Positions 13,021 through 18,362 of a DNA stretch of 18,362 nucleotides are shown one piece after another. Source of the stretch: JAGVGK01 sp038064935. Lineage in GTDB: Bacteria > Patescibacteriota > Minisyncoccia > Phycocordibacterales > JACOZG01. The notes beneath the pieces are model-generated. The model made no database searches. It was not told the origin of the DNA and worked only from the letters and a program-made list of their open reading frames with translations. A program made the translations under genes and the position numbers. The stretch spans positions 1 to 18,362 of the forward strand of contig JBBTRZ010000031.1 of assembly GCA_038064935.1 (NCBI GenBank). Reading direction: 5' to 3'. Position 1 is the first letter of the stretch; each line of letters starts with the position of its first letter.

Positions 13021-14775
13021 TCAAGGTCGACGGGTGGAGGTCGGCCGACCGAAGAAGCTCGGCGCATCGCTTGAGGCCCCGTTTGTCGGCGCGGCCATCG
13101 CAATTGTCCGGACCACAATCTCGTCGCCTTCTTTAAGCCCGTTCACGATCTCGGTGTCTTGGTCGTTGGCGAGGCCCACCGTCACGGTCTGTCGTCGCGG
13201 CGGGGTGGGGGAAATTATCCCCTGGCCACCTCGCTCGTTATCGGGGCGCGACCGGAGCGTTGGGTCAAACATTTCCACATAGGAAGTTTGGCCGGCGACC
13301 TTGATCGCGCTGTTGGGAACCAAAATAATCCCAGACTTAGTCTCGGTGACAATATCAGCGCTCGCACTCATGCCGGATTTCACGGGGGCGTTCTCGCCTG
13401 ATTGTCGGGCCGGTTGAGGGTCGAACGAAATCTTGACATTGTAGGTGACGACACCGGAAGTGACGGTACCAAGCAGGTCAATCTCTTCGACGACGCCACC
13501 CATCTCTAAGTTCTCGACCGCGTCGAAGGTGAGCGTCGCGCGGTCACCGAGCGCCACTTTCGCCGCGTCAATCTCATTGAGAGAAATTTCCGCGAACTTC
13601 TGACTGGTGATTAAGGTGGCGAGAACCGTCCCCGCGCTCACCGAGTCGCCTCTCCCGGCCTCGAGTTGGGTAATGAGGCCGGGAAGCGGCGCTCGGACAT
13701 CATAATCCGCGAGCGTCTCGCGCGCGTCCGTGAGATTATTCTGGCTCTCGAGTAGCGCGAGTTCGGCCGCTTGAATCTCGAGGGGGTCCGAACCGTTTAA
13801 ACTGGTGATCTTGTCGGCTAGAGCTTGTTCGGTATTTTTTATCTCATTCTTCGACTGGGCAAGGTCGCTTTTGACGGCAAGGAGACTGACGAGGTGATCA
13901 TTCACCTCTTCATTATAAGTGTGAAGGGTTGTCTGGTCGCCGGCCAGATCGTCTGGCGGCGACTCATCGTCAAAATTATTTTCTACATAATCTAACAAAC
14001 TGTCCAGCTCCTTCGCCGCATCGGAGGCAAGTTTCGCCGCTTCATAAGTTTCGCTGATCAGATTTTCGACGATCGCCGTTTCCGATTGGCGAGTCGAAAT
14101 TTTGTATTGTTTGAGCACCTCTTGGTAAGCATTCTTCGCGCGGTAATAAACTCGTTCGGCACTTTGCCGATAATTCCACGCTCGTTCACCGATCAAATTC
14201 CTGATCGTGTTACTCGATAGATAATCTTGTCCCAAAATGTCATCGAGGCCGGTGATGATCTCCGGCAGGTCGAGGAACGCCGCCACGATGGCGTTATACC
14301 CCTCCTCGTAAGTTTTTTTGAGACTCTCGACGGCTTGAACCTTGTCTTGGGTCGCCAGGGTGATGTCGCTCGCCGATTGTCGCTTGGCTTTTTCTAAGGT
14401 AATTTGAGCGCTGACTAAATTGGCTTCGGCGTCGCGAACAATCTTCTGCGCCTCGCGGCTGTCAAGTTGCGCTATTAACCCGCCCGCACTGACCGCTTGT
14501 CCATTCCTGACACCGACCGCGATAATCTCGCCCGCGGCCTTGGCTTTAATCTCAATTTGATTGGCCGTGGAAACTTGGCCCGTACCGCTGACCGAAGAGA
14601 TGATGGTGCCCTTGGCAACCCGAGCCAGAACATACCTCATCTCAGCGCTGGTCCCAGTCCAGGCCACAACAATCCGCCAACTAGCGACAATTAACACGAG
14701 AATAATTAACGCGGCCGTGAATTTATGCTCCCGGAAATAGTTTTTTATCCTCCGCATGTCCCGAAGTCGTAGCAT
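13021..14775 (-). CDS. MacA/HlyD-like membrane fusion adaptor with long coiled coil
   Basis: This 584-residue protein has a membrane anchor at about 19-39, then a split lipoyl-like domain (halves near 58-106 and 357-392), an intervening alpha-helical hairpin of about 245 residues (107-352), a beta-barrel (393-480) and a membrane-proximal domain ending in a Ser/Thr/Pro/Arg tail. That order is the adaptor (membrane fusion protein) architecture, MacA-like. The hairpin is far longer than MacA's, making the protein about 200 residues longer than usual. It leads the ABC operon and should stabilise the ATPase-permease complex and contact cargo outside. ATG 14775 is used; ATG 14757 is an equally plausible start. 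No strong promoter or SD is visible. Confidence 0.92.
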   Translation of the reverse strand: MLRLRDMRRIKNYFREHKFTAALIILVLIVASWRIVVAWTGTSAEMRYVLARVAKGTIISSVSGTGQVSTANQIEIKAKAAGEIIAVGVRNGQAVSAGGLIAQLDSREAQKIVRDAEANLVSAQITLEKAKRQSASDITLATQDKVQAVESLKKTYEEGYNAIVAAFLDLPEIITGLDDILGQDYLSSNTIRNLIGERAWNYRQSAERVYYRAKNAYQEVLKQYKISTRQSETAIVENLISETYEAAKLASDAAKELDSLLDYVENNFDDESPPDDLAGDQTTLHTYNEEVNDHLVSLLAVKSDLAQSKNEIKNTEQALADKITSLNGSDPLEIQAAELALLESQNNLTDARETLADYDVRAPLPGLITQLEAGRGDSVSAGTVLATLITSQKFAEISLNEIDAAKVALGDRATLTFDAVENLEMGGVVEEIDLLGTVTSGVVTYNVKISFDPQPARQSGENAPVKSGMSASADIVTETKSGIILVPNSAIKVAGQTSYVEMFDPTLRSRPDNERGGQGIISPTPPRRQTVTVGLANDQDTEIVNGLKEGDEIVVRTIAMAAPTNGASSDAPSFFGRPTSTRRP

Positions 14776-14788
14776 TTATTGGGACATT

Positions 14789-14816
14789 TTGCAAGGTATT
14801 GACTTATTCTTATAGT
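14789..14816 (+). promoter_or_regulatory. Putative promoter of the 324-residue gene
   Basis: TTGCAA (14789-14794) and TATAGT (14811-14816) are 16 nt apart, predicting a start near 14823 and a leader of about 80 nt. A TTGACT at 14799-14804 is an alternative -35 with a poor -10. It is divergent from the adaptor gene. Confidence 0.45.
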
Positions 14817-14876
14817 ATGCTTTACTTACACCGGCGGTCGGCAATGGGCTGGCCAAGCGGTCTTTGTTACCCAAAT

Positions 14877-14896
14877 TGTCCCAGCGGGACAGGAGG
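14877..14896 (+). promoter_or_regulatory. SD-adjacent hairpin and AGGAGG ribosome binding site
   Basis: TGTCCC (14877-14882), loop AGC and GGGACA (14886-14891) form a perfect 6-bp stem, or 7 bp with a further U-G pair. Its right arm touches the AGGAGG SD (14891-14896), which lies 6 nt before ATG 14903. The hairpin could hide part of the SD or be a protein-binding site. The SD decides the start: a TTG 39 nt upstream in frame has none. Confidence 0.6.
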
Positions 14897-14902
14897 AACA
14901 AG

Positions 14903-15877
14903 ATGGTTCGAGCTACATTGGATGCTTTTGTTGAAGGACTGTTTGAGGATGAGTTGGTGATTGAATCGGTGACTGAAGAAACTCTACCTATGGCAAAGTC
15001 GGCAATCAGACAACTCGCACGAAACACGGAGATGTCCATGGAAGATCTCCTGCGCCGGTGTCGTCACCCAAGTTTTGGAGTCAAGTTGCTCAAGGTTCTC
15101 TTGAAAGAGTGTGTTAAGTTGCGGCGTGGGGGTGAATTCTGGAAAGCAATTTTCACTCCACCAAGTTGGCCTGAAGACTGGTTCTCATCAAAACAGGTGG
15201 AGCAATTATTGAACCAAGCGCCGAATGTCGATCAGATTATCACTGCGTGCAGAAGTGAGTTGGCGAGTAAGGAGAATCGTCCACTCGTTAACAGTCTTAT
15301 CCCTAATGCTTACTGGACAAGTAAAGTTGGAGGTTATCTGGTCAAGAGAAATTACCCTCGAGCTTGGGATGAGTTGAAGAAAGCCACTCGCGGACTCTTG
15401 GTTTCAGGGCAAGATCCGGGTTATGTACTAAAGCATTACTCGGCTACGGCTATTTGGGACAGGAATGTCCGGCCGGACGTCGAGCGCTTTTTCCCGGCAT
15501 CCAAATCTCTTGTTATTAGTCTCACATACGAAATCCATGACGCGATGGTGGGGGAAGCATTGATTTCCCCTGTTCCAATGGGAAACTATGTGGTACCAAC
15601 CAGGAGCGCGGCCGTTGAAATCTTCGAGACAAAAAAGGGGATGAAACGGCGCGCGAGGTCGTATCACCAGACAATGGTTCGGGCCGGTTTCGATACTGCC
15701 TGCAAACATTTTTTGCTGATCGGAGAGCAATTCAGGACTCCACACGCCATAACTTTTACCAGAGAGGGTGGCATGATGCTGATGATTGCAGAGTATTGTA
15801 GGCAGAAGCAGAATGAGAAGCGTCGTCAAAAGTACGAGAGATTGGCGCGTGATTATGAAGGTCGGGAGAAAAAATGA
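14903..15877 (+). CDS. Hypothetical protein (324 aa), unrecognised family
   Basis: I do not recognise this protein. It is soluble, without signal peptide or membrane segment. The N-terminal half is helical and begins MVRATLDAFVEGLFEDELV. The middle carries aromatic-rich stretches (FTPPSWPEDWFSS, PNAYWTSKVGGYLVKRNYP). A strand-rich region follows around SLVISLTYEIHDAMVG and VPTRSAAVEIFETKKGMKRR. The C-terminal 30 residues are strongly basic and helical (CRQKQNEKRRQKYERLARDY), as in RNA- or DNA-binding tails. An AGGAGG SD 6 nt before ATG 14903 sets the start; the same frame is open from a TTG at 14864 but lacks an SD there. It has its own promoter and a strong terminator, so it is monocistronic. 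Its strong SD, unlike most neighbours, could mean transfer or high-level expression. It lies between the export operon and typA. Confidence 0.85.
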   Translation: MVRATLDAFVEGLFEDELVIESVTEETLPMAKSAIRQLARNTEMSMEDLLRRCRHPSFGVKLLKVLLKECVKLRRGGEFWKAIFTPPSWPEDWFSSKQVEQLLNQAPNVDQIITACRSELASKENRPLVNSLIPNAYWTSKVGGYLVKRNYPRAWDELKKATRGLLVSGQDPGYVLKHYSATAIWDRNVRPDVERFFPASKSLVISLTYEIHDAMVGEALISPVPMGNYVVPTRSAAVEIFETKKGMKRRARSYHQTMVRAGFDTACKHFLLIGEQFRTPHAITFTREGGMMLMIAEYCRQKQNEKRRQKYERLARDYEGREKK

Positions 15878-15909
15878 AATGAAGTGAAGTGCGGTTTGTG
15901 AATTCCGGG

Positions 15910-15939
15910 GCCGGTCATTAGATGATCGGCTCTTTTTTT
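15910..15939 (+). terminator. Intrinsic terminator of the 324-residue gene
   Basis: GCCGGTCAT (15910-15918) pairs with ATGATCGGC (15922-15930), including one G-U pair, around a TAG loop, and is followed by TCTTTTTTT. It lies about 33 nt after the stop codon. Its U-run overlaps the -35 box of the typA promoter. Confidence 0.85.
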
Positions 15940-15966
15940 GCTTTAAATCGATAATTAGGGTACTAT
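15938..15966 (+). promoter_or_regulatory. Putative typA promoter
   Basis: TTGCTT (15938-15943) and TACTAT (15961-15966) are 17 nt apart, predicting a start near 15973 and a 24-nt leader before ATG 15997. The leader holds GGCC-ATCG-GGCC, a short potential hairpin, and no SD. Confidence 0.55.
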
Positions 15967-15996
15967 ATTTTGGTTGGCCATCGGGCCTCATTTTTT

Positions 15997-17781
15997 ATGG
16001 AAATACGCAATATCGCGATTATCGCTCATGTGGACCACGGCAAGACGACCTTGACTGATGCTTTATTGAGCCAGACGCAAGCCGCGGGGGCGGGAGTTTC
16101 GATGGACTCCAACGCTCTCGAGCAAGAGCGGGGGATCACCATTTACTCCAAGAATGCCGCCATCATGTATCGCGGGACGAAAATTAATATCGTGGACACG
16201 CCGGGCCACGCCGATTTCGGCTCGGAAGTCGAGCGGGTGCTCCGGTCGGTGGATGCGGTGCTTCTTGTCGTTGACGCTCAAGAGGGGCCGATGCCGCAGA
16301 CGCGCTTTGTCCTAAAGAAGTCACTCGAGCTCGGGCTTAAAGCCATCGTGGTGATTAATAAGATTGATAAGTCCGCGGCCGATCCGGCGCGTTGTCATGA
16401 GGCAGTGCTCGAGCTTTTCTTCGAACTCGGGGCGACCGATGCCCAAGCCGATTTCCCAGTCGTTTACGCGATTGGCCGAACCGGTGTCGCTAAGCGAAAA
16501 CTCACTGACGAGTCATCCGACCTCACGCCACTCCTCGATGTGATTCTCGAATATGTGCCGGTGGCTGGGGCGGGGGCAACAGCCGATCAACTGCTTCGAC
16601 TTCAACCCTTCAATTTAGCTTACGATAATTTCTTGGGTCGAATGGCGGTTGGCCGAGTCTATGAAGGTACGGCGCGCGCCGGCGGCCGGGTCTGGGTAAA
16701 GAAATCTAACGGGACGACGCGCCAAGGTCAACTGACGAAAGTTTTTACCTTCAACGGTCTTAAACGGCAGGAAGTAAGTGAGGCGACGGCGGGTGACATT
16801 GTGCTGATTGCCGGACTCCCCGATATTGATATTGGTGAGACGGTGACAACCGATGAAGGCGCTACACCTTTACCCGCGATTGCGATTGATGAACCGACCA
16901 TCGTCCTCGACTTCTTCGTCAATGATTCGCCTTTCGCCGGGCGGGAGGGCAAGTATGTCACTTCGCGCCAACTCCGCCTCCGCCTAGAGCGCGAGCTCGA
17001 GGTCAATGTTGGTCTCCGGATTGAGTTTGATTCAGGAGAGCGTTTCCGCGTCTCCGGCCGCGGCGAGCTCCATATCGCCATTTTCCTCGAGACCATGCGT
17101 CGCGAAGGTTATGAGGTGCAAGTGTCTCAACCACAAGTAATTATCCGGGAAGAGAACGGGGTGAAGCAAGAGCCATTTGAAGAAGTGGTGATTGACACAC
17201 CGAGCAGTTATCAAGGGACAATTATTGAGCGATTAGGACTGCGCGGCTTCGTCGTCCAAGATATTCGTTCCACGGGGGAAATTCTCCGCCTAACTTTTGT
17301 CGGTCCGACGCGAGGGCTACTTGGCTATCGCAATCAATTTGTGATTGATACCAAGGGTGAGGGAATTATGTCGGCTCGAGTGCTCGGCTTCCGACCTTAC
17401 GCCGGTCCGATTCGTCGGCGCGCGGCAGGTTCGATGATCTCGATGGCGAGCGGCAAGGCGCTCGGTTTCGCGCTTTGGAATTTACAGGAGCGCGGTGTCC
17501 TCTATATCACGCCAAACACCGAAGTGTATGAAGGGATGGTGATCGGCAATACGGCCAAAGGCGAGGAGATGATGGTTAATCCAACCAAGGGCAAGCAACT
17601 CACCAACATGCGGGCCTCAGGCACCGATGCCGCCATCATTTTGGTGCCACCTTTTGAATTGACGATCGAACGCGGCCTCGAGATTATGGCCGAAGACGAG
17701 TATCTCGAAATCACGCCTAAAAATGTTCGTTTAAGGAAACAGTATCTCACTGAAACGGATCGCTCCCGCGCTCGGCGGTAA
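15997..17781 (+). CDS. typA: Translational GTPase TypA/BipA
   Basis: TypA is a ribosome-binding GTPase related to EF-G and LepA that assists ribosome assembly and translation under stress. From ATG 15997 it has 594 residues, close to the family norm of about 600. GTPase motifs are intact: AHVDHGKTT (10-18), RGIT (45-48), DTPGH (67-71) and NKID (121-124). The C-terminal half holds the EF-G-like domains and the TypA-specific end with RLRKQYLTETDRSRARR. The frame opens 27 nt earlier at a TTG, but MEIRNIAIIAHVDHGK is the normal family start, so the ATG is preferred. It has its own promoter and is convergent with the zinc-ribbon gene. Nothing odd was seen in its motifs. Confidence 0.97.
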   Translation: MEIRNIAIIAHVDHGKTTLTDALLSQTQAAGAGVSMDSNALEQERGITIYSKNAAIMYRGTKINIVDTPGHADFGSEVERVLRSVDAVLLVVDAQEGPMPQTRFVLKKSLELGLKAIVVINKIDKSAADPARCHEAVLELFFELGATDAQADFPVVYAIGRTGVAKRKLTDESSDLTPLLDVILEYVPVAGAGATADQLLRLQPFNLAYDNFLGRMAVGRVYEGTARAGGRVWVKKSNGTTRQGQLTKVFTFNGLKRQEVSEATAGDIVLIAGLPDIDIGETVTTDEGATPLPAIAIDEPTIVLDFFVNDSPFAGREGKYVTSRQLRLRLERELEVNVGLRIEFDSGERFRVSGRGELHIAIFLETMRREGYEVQVSQPQVIIREENGVKQEPFEEVVIDTPSSYQGTIIERLGLRGFVVQDIRSTGEILRLTFVGPTRGLLGYRNQFVIDTKGEGIMSARVLGFRPYAGPIRRRAAGSMISMASGKALGFALWNLQERGVLYITPNTEVYEGMVIGNTAKGEEMMVNPTKGKQLTNMRASGTDAAIILVPPFELTIERGLEIMAEDEYLEITPKNVRLRKQYLTETDRSRARR

Positions 17782-17813
17782 ATCTAAATTTTCAATCCAA
17801 TTTATTTTGGCAC

Positions 17814-17854
17814 AAAAAAGCGGCGGGGAGGTTCAAATGAGAACCACCCGCCGC
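17814..17854 (-). terminator. Intrinsic terminator of the zinc-ribbon gene pair
   Basis: GCGGCGGG (17820-17827) pairs with CCCGCCGC (17847-17854), and an inner GGTTC/GAACC pair adds to the stem. On the minus strand it is followed by TTTTTT (17819-17814), about 17 nt after the gene's stop. On the plus strand no U-run follows, though it may slow readthrough from typA. Confidence 0.8.
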
Positions 17855-17870
17855 ATTACCTCCCCCCTAT

Positions 17871-18101
17871 TCAAACCAGTAATTCTTTGCTTCTAGTTTC
17901 AAGTCTTGCACCGCATCCAGTGCAAAAAACATCGGTTTCGGTAACCCTCCAACCGCATAAGGAGCAAGTTGGAATTGACACGATTTGAGCTTGAGGCCTG
18001 GCCGCAGCGTCCAATTTATTGAACTTTCGCTTCGAGTGGGTGAATCGGATGCATACCCACACCACCCCAAGGATTGCTCCCACAATAAGCCACCAATTCA
18101 T
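17871..18101 (-). CDS. Membrane-anchored zinc-ribbon protein (76 aa)
   Basis: The product has one membrane segment (about 3-18 of MNWWLIVGAILGVVWVCI), a basic stretch (HSKRKFNK) and a C-terminal zinc ribbon with CSLC and CTGC (four Cys, spacing C-x2-C-x10-C-x2-C), followed by GARLE. The ribbon sits on the cytoplasmic side if the positive-inside rule holds. Such mini zinc ribbons occur on many small bacterial membrane proteins of unknown role. ATG 18101 is chosen because an AAAGGGA SD lies 7 nt before it; ATG 18107 in the same frame has the SD almost touching it. It follows the 39-residue ORF closely and ends at a strong terminator. Confidence 0.8.
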   Translation of the reverse strand: MNWWLIVGAILGVVWVCIRFTHSKRKFNKLDAAARPQAQIVSIPTCSLCGWRVTETDVFCTGCGARLETRSKELLV

Positions 18102-18118
18102 AATCATTTCCCTTTCTT

Positions 18119-18238
18119 TTACCGACGAAATGATCGAATGAACTTAAAAACGAAACCAATCGACCTGACCAATTCACCGTCATGGGACAAAAGGCCCCTG
18201 ACAAATCCAGTAGAAAGTTCAAAGAACATTCGCTTCAT
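18119..18238 (-). CDS. Very small basic protein (39 aa), SD-led
   Basis: This ORF runs from ATG 18238 to TAA 18121-18119. A clear SD, GAAGGA (18250-18245), lies 6 nt before the ATG, which is rare in this window and supports translation. The product is basic and partly hydrophobic, starting MKRMFFELSTGFVRGLL and ending RSFRR, with no cysteine. It resembles a short amphipathic membrane-associating peptide. Its stop is about 17 nt from the zinc-ribbon start, so the two are probably one transcript. I recognise no family; it could be a leader peptide for the gene behind it or a real small protein. Confidence 0.55.
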   Translation of the reverse strand: MKRMFFELSTGFVRGLLSHDGELVRSIGFVFKFIRSFRR

Positions 18239-18320
18239 GATATTTCCTTCTTTTCAACTCCGACCTCAAGAAACCGACGCGGTTTAGAGAGATCGAATGA
18301 CTGTTTCTGGCTTTGTTGCA

Positions 18321-18352
18321 CGAAAAACCCCACATTTCTGTGGGGTTTTTCG
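18321..18352. terminator. Strong bidirectional intrinsic terminator
   Basis: A perfect 14-bp stem (18321-18334 with 18339-18352; core AAAAACCCCACA) has a TTTC loop. The A and T runs are part of the stem, so it ends transcripts on either strand. A TACAAT (18354-18359) just beyond may be the -10 of a gene outside the window. The 80 bases between it and the 39-residue ORF hold no clear promoter. Confidence 0.85.
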
Positions 18353-18362
18353 GTACAATAGT

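Noticed and set aside
14843..14925. tRNA-like words: GGCCAAGCGGTC resembling a D-arm and GGTTCGAGC resembling a T-loop
   Set aside because: The acceptor, anticodon and T-stems cannot be paired around them, and the T-loop-like word lies inside the coding start of the 324-residue gene. I take it as coincidence.
15970..15996. TTG start extending TypA by nine residues
   Set aside because: The family normally begins at MEIRN-like sequence, the extension is unconserved in character, and the predicted transcription start near 15973 would fall after the TTG.
15971..15996. GGCC-ATCG-GGCC in the typA leader as a regulatory hairpin
   Set aside because: The stem is only 4 bp and no partner structure or U-run follows; too weak to call.

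Overview
The window looks like a chromosomal stretch of a Candidate Phyla Radiation (Patescibacteria) bacterium, probably Parcubacteria-like. This is inferred from the gene content: very small proteins, a 52-residue Cys-rich protein of a type I associate with CPR genomes, proteins with a single N-terminal membrane anchor, an M14 peptidase pair, a peptidoglycan-binding protein with an InlB-like repeat, and few Shine-Dalgarno sequences. TGA is used as a stop throughout (for example the Eco57I-like gene and the M14 gene at 6450), so this is not a recoded lineage such as Gracilibacteria. No rRNA, tRNA, CRISPR array, transposase or integrase was seen.

Layout. 1-800: the start of a secreted protein running off the left edge, a small fragment duplicating the C-terminus of the nearby restriction-modification gene, and a 76-residue hypothetical protein. 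808-4630: a minus-strand unit reading Cys-rich 52-mer, CapA-like phosphoesterase, then a large Eco57I-like restriction-methylation enzyme; its promoter places the start site on the first ATG. 4656-5813: a flavin reductase and an RBBP9/YdeN-like hydrolase. 5848-5982: a candidate plus-strand small RNA with its own promoter, a closed multibranch fold and a terminator. 5981-8268: two tandem M14 carboxypeptidase paralogs, one with a lost active site, and a small possible nuclease-fold protein. 8367-9413: two plus-strand envelope proteins. 9424-10616: a pseudouridine synthase (minus) and MsrB (plus). 10632-14775: a minus-strand MacAB-like export operon (adaptor, ATPase, permease) followed by a cupredoxin. 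14903-15877: an unrecognised 324-residue protein with a strong SD, a hairpin next to it and its own terminator. 15997-17781: the translational GTPase TypA/BipA. 17871-18238: a minus-strand pair of tiny SD-led genes, the second a membrane-anchored zinc ribbon.

Themes. Most genes concern the envelope (export, peptidases, phosphoesterase, redox proteins) or RNA and translation (TypA, pseudouridine synthase). Start signals come in two styles: several genes have a TANNNT -10 box ending 6 to 8 nt before ATG (leaderless or nearly so), while the 324-residue gene and the last two small genes have clear SD sites. The most noteworthy items are the candidate small RNA at 5881-5982, the M14 pseudoenzyme, the restriction-enzyme C-terminal fragment with its own leaderless start, and the unrecognised 324-residue gene.
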